DNA from: Puniceibacterium sp. IMCC21224
GTDB taxonomy: Bacteria; Pseudomonadota; Alphaproteobacteria; Rhodobacterales; Rhodobacteraceae
Assembly (NCBI RefSeq): GCF_001038505.1
Contig: NZ_LDPY01000001.1
Span: 682,001-746,000, forward strand
Direction of reading: 5' to 3'
Length of the DNA: 64,000 nucleotides
Shown here: positions 37,473 to 45,809 of the stretch, in pieces
How the letters are laid out: each line of letters starts with the position of its first letter
Position numbering within the stretch: position 1 is the first letter of the stretch
Notes under the pieces: generated by a model
Databases searched by the model: none
Seen by the model: only the letters and a program-made list of their open reading frames with translations
Told to the model about the DNA's origin: nothing
Made by a program: the position numbers and the translations under genes

Positions 37473-38558
37473 TTAGGTGCCGGATTTGACTCTGGTCCAA
37501 AGGCGCGTGACCACGCGCTGGATTTTGGGGTCATAGGGCGAGACGGTGTAGAGGTTCTTGATGGTCTCTTCGCCGGGATAGATCGCCGGATCGCCGATCA
37601 CATCTTCGATCAGGAATTCCTGCGACGCTTTGTTGCCGTTGGCGTAGTAGACATAGTTTGATGCCGCCGCCATGTTCTGCGCGTCCATGATGAAGTTCAG
37701 GAACTTAAGCGCGCCATCAGGGTTCGGTGCATCGACCGGGATCGCCATTTGGTCGAACCACATCAGCGCGCCTTCCTTGGGCGCGTTAAAGACAACCTCG
37801 ACCCCGTTGTCGGCTTCGGCGGCACGGTCGCGGGATTGAAGGATGTCACCCGACCAGCCGAACGCCACGCAGATGTCGCCATTGGCCAGCGCGTTGATGT
37901 ATTCCGAACTGTTGAACTTGGTCACATATGGCTGAACCTTGACCAGGACTTCGCCGGCCAGCTCCAGTTTTTCGGGGTCCTTGCTGTCGGGGTCTTCGCC
38001 GATAAATTTCAGCGCGGCAGGGATCATCTCGGTCGGGGCATCAAGGAAATAGACGCCGCAGGTGGCCAGCTTTTCCATGTTTTCCGGGTTGAACACCAGC
38101 TCGAGCGAATCGAGCGGCGCATCTTCGCCCAGAACCTCGGTCACTTTGCTGACGTTGGCGCCAATGCCGGTGGTGCCCCACATATAGTTGATCGAATAGG
38201 CGTTGCCGGGGTCGTATTGGACGGTGCGCTGTTCGATATCGGCCCACATATTCGCGATATTGGGCAGCTTGGATTTGTCGAGTTCCTGGAACGCGCCGGC
38301 CATGATCTGACGCTGAAGGAAGGTGCCTGTCGGCACCACAACGTCATAGCCCGACCCACCGGCCAGCATCTTGGTTTCCAGCACTTCGTTGCTGTCAAAC
38401 ACGTCGTAGATCAGGTCGATCCCGGTTTCGGACTCGAACTTGGCCAGCAATTCTTCGTCGATATAGTCGGACCAGTTGTAAACGCGGACCTCTTCGGCCT
38501 GAACCGCCGCTGCGGTCAGGGCGAGGGTCGCTGTGATACTCAGCAGAGGTGTTTTCAT
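37473..38558 (-). CDS. potF: Periplasmic polyamine-binding protein (PotF/PotD type)
   Basis: 361 residues. A signal peptide (MKTPLLSITATLALTAAAVQA) is cleaved before EEVRVYNWSDYIDEELLAKF, the classic mature N-terminus of PotF/PotD/SpuD/SpuE proteins. AFGWSGDILQSRDRA, the ligand-site region with an acidic pocket, and the MWFDQMAIPVDAPN segment near the C-terminus also fit. It is the first gene of the operon; the promoter region shared with the divergent GntR gene contains a TTTGATCAAA-type palindrome. Confidence 0.94.
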   Translation of the reverse strand: MKTPLLSITATLALTAAAVQAEEVRVYNWSDYIDEELLAKFESETGIDLIYDVFDSNEVLETKMLAGGSGYDVVVPTGTFLQRQIMAGAFQELDKSKLPNIANMWADIEQRTVQYDPGNAYSINYMWGTTGIGANVSKVTEVLGEDAPLDSLELVFNPENMEKLATCGVYFLDAPTEMIPAALKFIGEDPDSKDPEKLELAGEVLVKVQPYVTKFNSSEYINALANGDICVAFGWSGDILQSRDRAAEADNGVEVVFNAPKEGALMWFDQMAIPVDAPNPDGALKFLNFIMDAQNMAAASNYVYYANGNKASQEFLIEDVIGDPAIYPGEETIKNLYTVSPYDPKIQRVVTRLWTRVKSGT

Positions 38559-38604
38559 CGTTTGCTCCCGTTGATCTGGGGATATTGTTCCCCTCTGATC
38601 TTGA

Positions 38605-38616
38605 ATTTGATCAAAT
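38605..38616. promoter_or_regulatory. Palindrome ATTTGATCAAAT between potF and the GntR gene
   Basis: A perfect 12-bp palindrome lies 47 bases upstream of the potF start, between the divergent potF and gntR genes. A near copy occurs upstream of the aminotransferase gene (39403-39416). This shared motif is the likely operator of the GntR-family regulator that lies between them. Confidence 0.55.
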
Positions 38617-38714
38617 ATTGCCGACTATGGCAACAACAAGATGTTTTCATGCCGCAGGGACCGGTGCAAGATGCAGGTTCACCAAGGTTAGGCGGCGCCG
38701 GTCGGGGTCATGTG

Positions 38715-39404
38715 ATGAATTTGCGGGCAGAACACGAAGAGTCGGCCGACAGCGCGGGGGTCCCTGTGCATGAACAGGTCTACCGCGCCCTGCGTAAGAA
38801 AGTGCTGTTCGGAGAGTTGGAGCCGGGGCAGGCCGTGACGATCCAGGGACTGACACAAAGCCTGGATGTCGGCATGACCCCGGTGCGCGAAGCCTTGCGG
38901 CGTCTGACTGCCGAAGGCGCGCTGGAGTTTCAGGGAAATCGACGGATCTGCGTGCCTGTACTGGACCGGTCAGCGATTGACGAGCTTACCGTGGCACGCC
39001 GCGCGCTTGAACCTGAACTGGCGCGCATGGCTACGGCACGCATCACCAGCGCCCAAGTTGCGGCCCTGCGCGACTGTGATGCCCGGCTCGACAGGGCGAT
39101 CGCGCGCGGCGATGTGCGTGGCTATCTCGAAGAGAATCACGACTTTCATGCGGCGATCAACGGCATAGCACAGGCCCCGATCCTGACCGCGCTCGTCGAA
39201 GGGCTGTGGCTGCGCTTTGGCCCGTCGTTGCGGGTGGTTTGCGGATTGTTTGGCACGCGAAATCTGCCCGATATGCACAAAGATCTGATCAATGCCTTTG
39301 AATTGGGCGACCCGGTGGCAGCCGCCCGCGCGATGGAGGGGGACGTGGTTCAGGGAATGGATCAGATCCGCGCCGGTCTGAGTGATTCGATTGACACGGA
39401 ATAA
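38715..39404 (+). CDS. GntR-family (FadR/FCD) regulator of the polyamine genes
   Basis: 229 residues. An N-terminal winged helix (VHEQVYRALRKKVLFGELEP; LDVGMTPVREALRRLTAEGA) precedes an FCD effector domain (ARRALEPELARMATARITSA; ENHDFHAAINGIAQAPILTA, with metal-type Asp/His residues). It lies between the divergent potF operon and the downstream aminotransferase gene, so it probably controls both. An ATG at 38649 is an alternative start; I chose 38715 because it leaves the usual short N-terminal tail. The effector (a polyamine or a breakdown product) is inference. Confidence 0.85.
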   Translation: MNLRAEHEESADSAGVPVHEQVYRALRKKVLFGELEPGQAVTIQGLTQSLDVGMTPVREALRRLTAEGALEFQGNRRICVPVLDRSAIDELTVARRALEPELARMATARITSAQVAALRDCDARLDRAIARGDVRGYLEENHDFHAAINGIAQAPILTALVEGLWLRFGPSLRVVCGLFGTRNLPDMHKDLINAFELGDPVAAARAMEGDVVQGMDQIRAGLSDSIDTE

Positions 39405-39416
39405 TTTGATCATATT
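39403..39416. promoter_or_regulatory. Imperfect palindrome AATTTGATCATATT before the aminotransferase gene
   Basis: Twelve of 14 positions are palindromic and the core TTTGATCA is identical to the site at 38605-38616. It sits at the end of the gntR gene and 40 bases before the aminotransferase ATG, in a position fit for an operator. Confidence 0.5.
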
Positions 39417-39455
39417 CTGGCGCCAACTTCCCACTGATAGTGAAAGGCGCATGTC

Positions 39456-40859
39456 ATGACGCTGATTTCGACCAATATGCCGACCGCAGAGTTGCAGGCG
39501 CTGGACACGGCCCATCACATGCATCCCTTTACCAATAACGCGGAACTGGGGGCCAAGGGTGCGCGGATTATCACCCGTGCTGATGGTTGCTGGCTGAACG
39601 ACAGCGACGGAAACCGCATCCTTGACGGGATGGCCGGGCTGTGGTGCGTCAATGTCGGCTATGGCCGCAAAGAGTTGGTGGATGCCGCTGCACGTCAGAT
39701 GCAGGAACTGCCGTTTTACAACACGTTCTTTCAGACCAGCCACGTGCCAGCCATCGCCTTGTCTGCCAAACTGGCTGAGCTTGCTCCGGGTGATCTGAAC
39801 CATGTGTTCTTTGCCGGATCGGGATCCGAGGCGAATGACACCAATCTGCGGATGGTGCGCACGTACTGGGATCTGAAGGGCAAGCCGGGCAAGAACATCG
39901 TGGTTTCGCGTTGGAACGCCTATCATGGTTCGTCGGTCGGCTCTGGTTCGCTGGGCGGTATGAAGGGGATGCACGCCCAGGGTGGTATGCCGATCCCCGA
40001 CATCCACCACGTCGGTCAACCGAACTGGTGGGCCGAAGGCGGCGACATGACGCCCGACGACTTTGGCCGGATGCGGGCCCGCGAACTGGAAACAGCGATC
40101 GAGGAATTGGGTGCCGACCGAGTCGCCGCTTTTATCGCCGAACCGGTCCAGGGTGCGGGTGGCGTGATTATCCCACCGACCACCTACTGGCCCGAAATCC
40201 AGCGCATTTGCGACGCACATGATATCCTGCTGATCGCGGACGAGGTGATCTGCGGCTTTGGCCGGGCCGGCAACTGGTTCGGTTCGCAGACCATGGGGAT
40301 CAAACCGCATATCATGACCATCGCCAAGGGGTTGTCGTCGGGCTACATGCCGATTGGCGGTTCGATTGTCTGCGACGAGGTGGCCGAGGTGATCGGCAAC
40401 GCCGAATTCAATCACGGCTACACTTATTCCGGCCATCCGGTGGCCTGTGCCGTCGCGCTCGAGAATCTGCGTATTCTGGAAGAAGAGCAGATCATCACCC
40501 GTGTTCAGCAGGATACTGGCCCCTATCTCAGGGAAAAATTCGAATCCCTGACAGAACATCCGATGGTCGGCGAGGCGCAGATTGTGGGCATGATGGGCTC
40601 AATCGCCCTGACCCCGGACAAGGCGTCGCGCGCGGTCTTTGAGGCCGAAGAGGGCACGGTTGGCTACATCTGCCGCGAGCGCTGCTTTGCCAACAATCTG
40701 ATCATGCGCCACGTGGGGGACCGGATGATCATCTCTCCGCCGTTGGTCATCTCGAAATCCGAGATTGATACCCTGATCGAACGCGCCTGGAAATCGCTGG
40801 ACGAAGCCTATGCGACGCTGCGCGAACGGGGGTTGTTCAAGGCGCGCCCGGCTGCCTGA
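39456..40859 (+). CDS. spuC: Putrescine--pyruvate aminotransferase (class III, SpuC-like)
   Basis: 467 residues. A PLP enzyme that moves the amino group of putrescine (or a related polyamine) to pyruvate, giving 4-aminobutanal. The PLP-binding lysine is K291 in TIAKGLSSGYMPIGG, and LLIADEVICGFGRAGNWF with its Asp is the other cofactor motif. The N-terminus TAHHMHPFTNNAELGAKGAR is typical of the omega-transaminase/SpuC group. AAAGG lies before the ATG. Neighbouring polyamine importer genes support polyamine as the substrate, but taurine- or beta-alanine-type substrates are possible in this family. Confidence 0.87.
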   Translation: MTLISTNMPTAELQALDTAHHMHPFTNNAELGAKGARIITRADGCWLNDSDGNRILDGMAGLWCVNVGYGRKELVDAAARQMQELPFYNTFFQTSHVPAIALSAKLAELAPGDLNHVFFAGSGSEANDTNLRMVRTYWDLKGKPGKNIVVSRWNAYHGSSVGSGSLGGMKGMHAQGGMPIPDIHHVGQPNWWAEGGDMTPDDFGRMRARELETAIEELGADRVAAFIAEPVQGAGGVIIPPTTYWPEIQRICDAHDILLIADEVICGFGRAGNWFGSQTMGIKPHIMTIAKGLSSGYMPIGGSIVCDEVAEVIGNAEFNHGYTYSGHPVACAVALENLRILEEEQIITRVQQDTGPYLREKFESLTEHPMVGEAQIVGMMGSIALTPDKASRAVFEAEEGTVGYICRERCFANNLIMRHVGDRMIISPPLVISKSEIDTLIERAWKSLDEAYATLRERGLFKARPAA

Positions 40860-40870
40860 CCGGCGGTTGC

Positions 40871-40978
40871 ATGACCCCTCTGGCGATGCAAGCCTGCGTC
40901 GCCAGATGTGCCAGATGCCTGGCCTGCGGGCGCATCGAAACAGCAACAGGGGCAACGCCACGACCGCTGAGCGCTTAG
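40871..40978 (+). CDS. Possible 35-residue Cys-rich peptide
   Basis: A short ORF 11 bases after the aminotransferase stop. It contains the cluster CVARCARCLACGR, a Cx3Cx2Cx2C pattern that could bind zinc. Roseobacters appear to have small proteins with similar Cys spacing, but I cannot confirm homology. No strong ribosome site is present (GGCGG 5 bases upstream), and the end overlaps the 3' end of the convergent GntR gene. It may be a fragment of a longer gene or chance. Confidence 0.3.
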   Translation: MTPLAMQACVARCARCLACGRIETATGATPRPLSA

Positions 40979-41745
40979 ACGCGACCTTTGACCCTTTCAT
41001 AGCGTTGGCGCGCAATCTCTTCGTGGCGCTCGGCCTTGCGATCCTCGGCCAGGGCGGTTTCGACATAGTCGAGATGGGCCTCGACTGCGACGCGTGAGGC
41101 GGCGGGATCGCGCGCCTGCAAGGCCACATTGATGGCACGGTGCTGGTCCAGAAGGGCGGATCGGGTGGTACGCTGTTTGAACATGATCTGGCGGTTGTAG
41201 AACACGCCTTCGCGCAGCAGCTGGTACATTGACCGCATCATGTGCAGCATGATCACGTTATGGCTTGCCTCGATGATGGCAAGGTGGAAATCGGCGTCCA
41301 GTTGGGCCTCGTCTGTCGGGTTGCGTTTGGAATGGGCAGTTTCCATTTGTTCAAACACGGTCTGGATCACCTGAAGGTCAGTATCAGACCCCATTCGCGC
41401 TGCGCGTTCCGCCGCCAGCCCCTCCATGTCGCGGCGAAAGGAAAGGTAGTCAAAGACGGCTTCGTCATGGGATGCGAACAGCGTTATCAGCGCATCGGAA
41501 AACGCCGACCCAAGGACGTCCGCGACAAAGATCCCGGCCCCCGCGCGGCTGGTTAGCAGGCCCCGGTCAGACAGGTCGGCCAGGGATTCGCGCAGTGAAG
41601 GGCGAGAGACGCCGAGGCGTTCGGCCAGTTCCCGCTCGGCTGGAAGGCGCTCGCCGGGGCGCAGAATGCCCCGCAGGATCAGCTTTTCAATCTGGCGGGT
41701 AACTGCAACAGAGAGCTTTTCGGGCTGGACACGATGGAACGGCAT
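40975..41745 (-). CDS. FadR-type GntR regulator (PdhR/LldR-like)
   Basis: 256 residues. A winged helix (ILRPGERLPAERELAERLGV, then SRPSLRESLADL) and an FCD domain with DADFHLAIIEASHNVIMLHM and a final HLDYVETAL helix (metal-binding type) define the FadR/PdhR group. FYNRQIMFKQRT near residue 190 is common in PdhR/LldR/GlcC. The usual partner genes (lactate, glycolate, pyruvate dehydrogenase) are absent, so its target is not evident. A 10-bp inverted repeat lies 14 bases upstream of the start. Confidence 0.87.
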   Translation of the reverse strand: MPFHRVQPEKLSVAVTRQIEKLILRGILRPGERLPAERELAERLGVSRPSLRESLADLSDRGLLTSRAGAGIFVADVLGSAFSDALITLFASHDEAVFDYLSFRRDMEGLAAERAARMGSDTDLQVIQTVFEQMETAHSKRNPTDEAQLDADFHLAIIEASHNVIMLHMMRSMYQLLREGVFYNRQIMFKQRTTRSALLDQHRAINVALQARDPAASRVAVEAHLDYVETALAEDRKAERHEEIARQRYERVKGRV

Positions 41746-41758
41746 GACGGTATCCTTG

Positions 41759-41789
41759 CGGGCACATCAGGATTCATAGGATGTGCCCG
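41759..41789. promoter_or_regulatory. 10-bp inverted repeat upstream of the GntR gene
   Basis: CGGGCACATC (41759-41768) and GATGTGCCCG (41780-41789) are perfect complements around 11 bases. It lies just upstream of the regulator start and downstream of the moaE stop, both minus strand. No T-run follows on the minus strand, so an operator or 5'-leader hairpin is as likely as a terminator for moaE. Confidence 0.45.
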
Positions 41790-41826
41790 GATTTTGTGCA
41801 AGCGTACGCCCCCCCGCGCACAGGCG

Positions 41827-42270
41827 CTACCAACGGTTCAGGGCGTCCTCGTCGTCGGCCTTGGCCGCGACCCAATCCGCGGCCTTGGTCCCGTGTTCCT
41901 TTTTCCAGAACGGCGCGCGGGATTTGAGGTAGTCCATCAGGAAATCCGCCGCTTCAAAGGCATTGCGGCGGTGCGGTGCGGCGGTGGCAACCATCATGAT
42001 GCGATCGCCGGGGGCAAGCCGACCGTAGCGGTGAATCACCAGCACATCCCCCAATGACCAGCGTTGCACAGCCTCTTCGGCGATAGTGGTCAGGGCCTTT
42101 TGAGTCATGCCTGGGTAGTGTTCGATCTCCATCATGCTCAGATCACCCTGCGCCACGTCGCGCACCACGCCGGTAAAGGTCACGATTGCGCCCATGTCTG
42201 TGCGGGCGGCGGCGAATGTATTGGCCTCTGCGCCCAGATCGAACGGCGCCTCCTGCACGACAATCCGCAT
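41827..42270 (-). CDS. moaE: Molybdopterin synthase catalytic subunit
   Basis: 147 residues. With MoaD it inserts sulfur into precursor Z to make molybdopterin. FTGVVRDVAQGDLSMMEIEHY, HRYGRLAPGDRIMMV (catalytic region) and FLMDYLKSRAPFWKKEHG (active-site lysines K) are family motifs. It follows moaD by four bases in a pgsA-moaD-moaE operon, the usual order in this group. Confidence 0.94.
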   Translation of the reverse strand: MRIVVQEAPFDLGAEANTFAAARTDMGAIVTFTGVVRDVAQGDLSMMEIEHYPGMTQKALTTIAEEAVQRWSLGDVLVIHRYGRLAPGDRIMMVATAAPHRRNAFEAADFLMDYLKSRAPFWKKEHGTKAADWVAAKADDEDALNRW

Positions 42271-42274
42271 TCGT

Positions 42275-42520
42275 CTAACCCCCGGTCATCGGGGGGAAAA
42301 ACGCCACTTCGCGCACACCGGCCAGCGACGCATCAAAATCGGTCAGTTCCTGATCGACGGCGACGCGTAACGCAGAGAGATCGCTGAACGCTGCGGCATA
42401 GCGGTCTTCGCGCGCGATCAGTTCAGTGACAAGATCAGCGACGGTGGCGGCTTGGGTGTCTATACGCTCTTTCGGGAGACCGATGCGTTCGCGCACCCAG
42501 GCAAAATACAAAACATCCAT
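42275..42520 (-). CDS. moaD: Molybdopterin synthase sulfur-carrier subunit
   Basis: 81 residues, a ubiquitin-fold sulfur carrier ending in the required Gly-Gly (FFPPMTGG), which becomes the thiocarboxylate used by MoaE. MDVLYFAWVRERIGLPKERI is a typical MoaD N-terminus. Its start codon abuts the pgsA stop. Confidence 0.92.
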   Translation of the reverse strand: MDVLYFAWVRERIGLPKERIDTQAATVADLVTELIAREDRYAAAFSDLSALRVAVDQELTDFDASLAGVREVAFFPPMTGG

Positions 42521-43185
42521 CAGTGATCCTCTCTCAGATAGGGGCGCGCCTTGAGCAGGTAGTCACAGCCGGTGATCAGCGTCAGCGCTGCTGCGATCCA
42601 CAATAGCACCAGACCGACATGCCCGGCCCAGACCATGCCCAGTTCTTTCCACCAGAGGCCGTGCAGGTCCTCGACCCGGCCGGCCATAATATCCGTGAAC
42701 ATCTGGGGATCCATGCCCCAGGCGGACATACCCAGATAATGTTCGAACACCCCTTGGGCAAACAGAACGGCAATCGCGATCATCTGCAACGTGGTCTTCC
42801 ATTTGGCCAGCTTGGTCACCTTGAGCGTGCCCGCGGTGTCGCCCAGGTATTCGCGCAGACCCGAAACAAACACCTCGCGGAACAGGATGAAGGTGGCGGG
42901 CAGGACCAGCCAGGGCGACATTGAGGAATAGCCGACAATGACCATCAGCGCGATCACCACCATCGCCTTGTCTGCGATGGGATCGAGCATGGCACCGACT
43001 TTGGTTTGTTGACTCCAGGCGCGGGCAAGGTAGCCGTCGAACCAGTCGGTGATTGCCGCGCTGACAAACAGCGTCAGGGCGAACCAGTCGGCATAGGGGC
43101 GTTCAAAATACAGGAACATCACGGCAACCGCCGGGGCCGCAGCCAGGCGAAGCGCTGTCAGGATATTCGGAACCGTCCATGTCAT
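42520..43185 (-). CDS. pgsA: CDP-diacylglycerol--glycerol-3-phosphate 3-phosphatidyltransferase
   Basis: 221 residues, integral membrane. It makes phosphatidylglycerophosphate, first committed step of phosphatidylglycerol and cardiolipin synthesis. The CDP-alcohol phosphotransferase motif DGx2ARx8Gx3Dx3D is complete in DWFDGYLARAWSQQTKVGAM followed by LDPIADK (about residues 44-70). About five membrane helices. Start MTWTVPNILTALRLAAAPAV is typical. Divergent from the META-domain lipoprotein gene. Confidence 0.94.
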   Translation of the reverse strand: MTWTVPNILTALRLAAAPAVAVMFLYFERPYADWFALTLFVSAAITDWFDGYLARAWSQQTKVGAMLDPIADKAMVVIALMVIVGYSSMSPWLVLPATFILFREVFVSGLREYLGDTAGTLKVTKLAKWKTTLQMIAIAVLFAQGVFEHYLGMSAWGMDPQMFTDIMAGRVEDLHGLWWKELGMVWAGHVGLVLLWIAAALTLITGCDYLLKARPYLREDH

Positions 43186-43315
43186 GAGACGTACCTAGCG
43201 CGTATCGCAGGCACAGGGAAGATAGTGCAGAAGCGTAGCCCCAGCCAACGGCGTAAGGCGGCTGAAACCAGTTTTCGCGGTTTCACATGGCCGGTTTAGG
43301 CGCTAGTCCTGCGCC

Positions 43316-43711
43316 ATGTGGCGAGCCCTTTTCCTTTGTAGCCTGATGCTGTCTGCCTGCGCGGCGGACGAGACCGTGTTTTCCTATGGCGCCGGTGAGC
43401 GAACCTGGGAGTTGCAGGCCGTCAATGGGGCGCCGTTTCCGGCCAAGGTTGCGCTGATGTTTCCACGGCCGGGCCGAATCGAAGGTCAGGGACCGTGCAA
43501 CAGGTTTTCCGCTGCGCAGAGGGTGCCTTATCCGTGGTTCGAAGCCGGTCCGCTGATTGTCACCCGTCTTAGCTGCCCAGATCAGCAGGCCGAGGCGCAG
43601 TTTCTAGATCTGCTGTCGCGGATGGAGTTGGCCCGCGTCGATGGGGATCGCCTGATTCTGTCGGTCTGGGACGGGGACGAGCTGGTTTTTATCCTGCGGC
43701 CTGACGACTGA
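43316..43711 (+). CDS. META/HslJ-domain lipoprotein
   Basis: 131 residues. The lipobox LMLSAC gives a lipidated Cys at residue 15. The rest is one META domain ([56 protein letters not shown]), similar to the heat-shock protein HslJ. Likely at the inner face of the outer membrane; function of the domain is unclear. Its 3' end overlaps recO by 23 bases on the opposite strand. Confidence 0.82.
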   Translation: MWRALFLCSLMLSACAADETVFSYGAGERTWELQAVNGAPFPAKVALMFPRPGRIEGQGPCNRFSAAQRVPYPWFEAGPLIVTRLSCPDQQAEAQFLDLLSRMELARVDGDRLILSVWDGDELVFILRPDD

Positions 43712-44420
43712 TTCGGTCGACCAGCGCGGCGCGCGCGCTGGGCAGGGGCCGATCCCCCAGCGCGGATGCCAGACGGCTGTGCATGAAATGCCCGGTGGTG
43801 CTAAGCGCAGTTAGCACTTCGTCGTCCGGCCCCCTCCCCAGACCCAACATCACTGGCGGCAGCGGCAAAAGCCGGTCTGCCCATTCCCCCGCACCTGACG
43901 CTGACACCGCGCGGCCCGTTTTGGGCGAAACATAAATCAGTTGGTCGTTGCTGCCATTGGCGGCGCAGGCCGTCAAATCAAGGCCAAAGCCCATCTCGTC
44001 CAACAGAGCCATTTCCCACCTCAGATAGGCCAGTGGCCAGATATCCGGCTGCCCCAGCAGGTCGAGAAGAGCCTCGGTCCGGGTATAAAGGCGCGGATGC
44101 GCCTCGCGTTCGGGCAGGCAAAACGCCAGCAGGGCGGTCACGGCGTTCAGCCCGGCCAATGACAGACGGTCGCCCATGGCCTGCGCTGCGCGGCTGCGCT
44201 GGGGTTCGACCGTGAAGCTGCCGATGTGATCTTCGAGCCGGGCACGCCAGCTAAGGTCAAGTTGCGCACCGGGTTGCAGGATCGGTGCGATCCGGCGCGA
44301 TGTGGCCCCCCGTAGCACACCCGCATGACGACCGCGCTGGGGTGTGAACACCTCTAGTATGGCTGAGGTTTCGCCATGCCTGCGGGTGCAAAGAAGTATA
44401 CCGGTGTCGCGCCAATCCAT
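43689..44420 (-). CDS. recO: DNA repair protein RecO
   Basis: 243 residues. RecO loads RecA at gaps with RecF and RecR and anneals SSB-coated strands. An N-terminal OB fold ([40 protein letters not shown]) and a helical C-terminal domain with [20 protein letters not shown] are as in the family; the usual four-Cys zinc knuckle is reduced, as is common in alphaproteobacteria. Last gene of the era-DUF1491-recO run. Confidence 0.92.
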   Translation of the reverse strand: MDWRDTGILLCTRRHGETSAILEVFTPQRGRHAGVLRGATSRRIAPILQPGAQLDLSWRARLEDHIGSFTVEPQRSRAAQAMGDRLSLAGLNAVTALLAFCLPEREAHPRLYTRTEALLDLLGQPDIWPLAYLRWEMALLDEMGFGLDLTACAANGSNDQLIYVSPKTGRAVSASGAGEWADRLLPLPPVMLGLGRGPDDEVLTALSTTGHFMHSRLASALGDRPLPSARAALVDRISRQAAG

Positions 44421-44489
44421 AAGGTCAGAGTGTGTGGGATCGCCACCCAGCGCAAGGGGCAGAACGGGGCGCGTCTGATCGGCAGAAGA

Positions 44490-44828
44490 TCAGTCAGACA
44501 GGCCGGGCTGGTCCAGTAAATGGCGTCCCTGCCGATCCTCAACCTCGATCACCCAAAGGTCGGGGTCGGTGCGGCGCTGGCGGGCGATGGTTTCGGCCAT
44601 CTCAGCCTCGGGACCATGGGCCATCTCGACCCACTGGCGCCGATCCGACATCAAATCAAAGCTGCGGGAAAAGATCTGCGCCTGACCGTCCAGCGTATTG
44701 AGTGTGACCAGAACCGCGCCTGCCGTGTCATCGCCATGTGCCACCACAAAGGCAGGAATGTCGTACAGCGACAAGCGACGCATATAGGCCTGCACCCAAA
44801 AGCTGGCCGACAGCCGTGGTTCAGACAT
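44490..44828 (-). CDS. DUF1491-family protein
   Basis: 112 residues, soluble, no catalytic motif known. The N-terminus PRLSASFWVQAYMRRL and the DLWVIEVEDRQGRHLLDQP ending match the DUF1491 family, which occurs mainly in alphaproteobacteria next to era and recO, as here. Its start overlaps the era stop by eight bases. Function unknown; the context suggests a link to ribosome assembly or repair only by position. Confidence 0.78.
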   Translation of the reverse strand: MSEPRLSASFWVQAYMRRLSLYDIPAFVVAHGDDTAGAVLVTLNTLDGQAQIFSRSFDLMSDRRQWVEMAHGPEAEMAETIARQRRTDPDLWVIEVEDRQGRHLLDQPGLSD

Positions 44829-45729
44829 TGCCGTCCTTGAAGTTCAGGCCCATCTCCGAATACCGCTCGGATTCCTCGAGCCACTTTTCCCGTACCTTGA
44901 CCTGAAGGAACAGGTGAACCTTGCGGCCTAGAAACTCTTCTAACTCGGCGCGGGAGGCTTGTGATACCGCCTTGATCGTCTCACCCCTGTGGCCTAGCAG
45001 GATGCCTTTGTGACCGTCGCGGGCAACGTAGATCACCTGGTCGATTCGGGCGGTACCGTCATCGCGTTCGGTCCAGTGATCGGTTTCAACGGTCAGTTGG
45101 TAGGGCAGTTCCTGATGCAGGCGCAGGGTCAGTTTCTCGCGCGTGATCTCGGCTGCGATCATCCGCATCGGCAGGTCGGCGATCTGGTCCTCGGGGTATA
45201 GCCAGTGCCCCTCGGGCAGCTCTGCTGCCAGCCATTGCTTGAGATCGTCAACGCCGTAGCCGCGTTCGGCCGAAATCATAAAGGTTTTGGCAAAGGGGTA
45301 GCCTTCGTTCATTTTCTGGCTGAGTTCCAGAAGGACCTCGGCCTTGACCTTGTCGATCTTGTTGATGGCGAGGGCGACGGGGCGACGCGCACCCAGATTG
45401 GAAAGCCCTTTGAGAATGCTTTCGACACCCTTTGAAATGCCGCGATGTGCCTCGATCAGCAGAACCACGATATCGGCATCGGCGGCCCCGGACCAGGCGG
45501 CGGCGACCATGGCGCGGTCAAGCCTGCGGCGCGGTGCAAAGAGGCCAGGGGTGTCAACCAGAACGATCTGGGTCTCATCCTCGATCGCGACGCCGCGAAT
45601 GCGGGCGCGGGTGGTCTGGACCTTGTGAGTGACGATGCTGACCTTGGCGCCGACCATGCGATTGGTCAGGGTGGATTTGCCCGCGTTGGGCTCTCCGATC
45701 AGGGCGACGAATCCGGCGCGATGGGTCAT
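44821..45729 (-). CDS. era: GTPase Era
   Basis: 302 residues. Essential GTPase in 30S ribosomal subunit maturation, binding the 3' end of 16S rRNA. G1 GEPNAGKSTL, G3 DTPGL (VDTPGLFAPRRRLDRAM), G4 NKIDKV and a C-terminal KH domain (ILLGHRGETIKAVSQASRAE, about residues 230-250) are present. I use the ATG at 45729; the open frame to 46098 has no Era-like sequence and would overlap the DMT gene. Confidence 0.95.
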   Translation of the reverse strand: MTHRAGFVALIGEPNAGKSTLTNRMVGAKVSIVTHKVQTTRARIRGVAIEDETQIVLVDTPGLFAPRRRLDRAMVAAAWSGAADADIVVLLIEAHRGISKGVESILKGLSNLGARRPVALAINKIDKVKAEVLLELSQKMNEGYPFAKTFMISAERGYGVDDLKQWLAAELPEGHWLYPEDQIADLPMRMIAAEITREKLTLRLHQELPYQLTVETDHWTERDDGTARIDQVIYVARDGHKGILLGHRGETIKAVSQASRAELEEFLGRKVHLFLQVKVREKWLEESERYSEMGLNFKDGNV

Positions 45730-45809
45730 GCGGTGTGTTCCCGAGTTGCGAAGACGCGGATATAAGCGAATTCCGGCGTCAGGGCCAGAGGTTGAAATAG
45801 AACCGGACG

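Noticed and set aside
37749..38714. Long N-terminal extension of the GntR gene
   Set aside because: It is the antisense of potF in the same frame; the DNA-binding domain starts only after 38715.
38970..40559. 529-residue minus-strand frame opposite spuC
   Set aside because: Shadow of the aminotransferase; starts inside gntR and has no family features.
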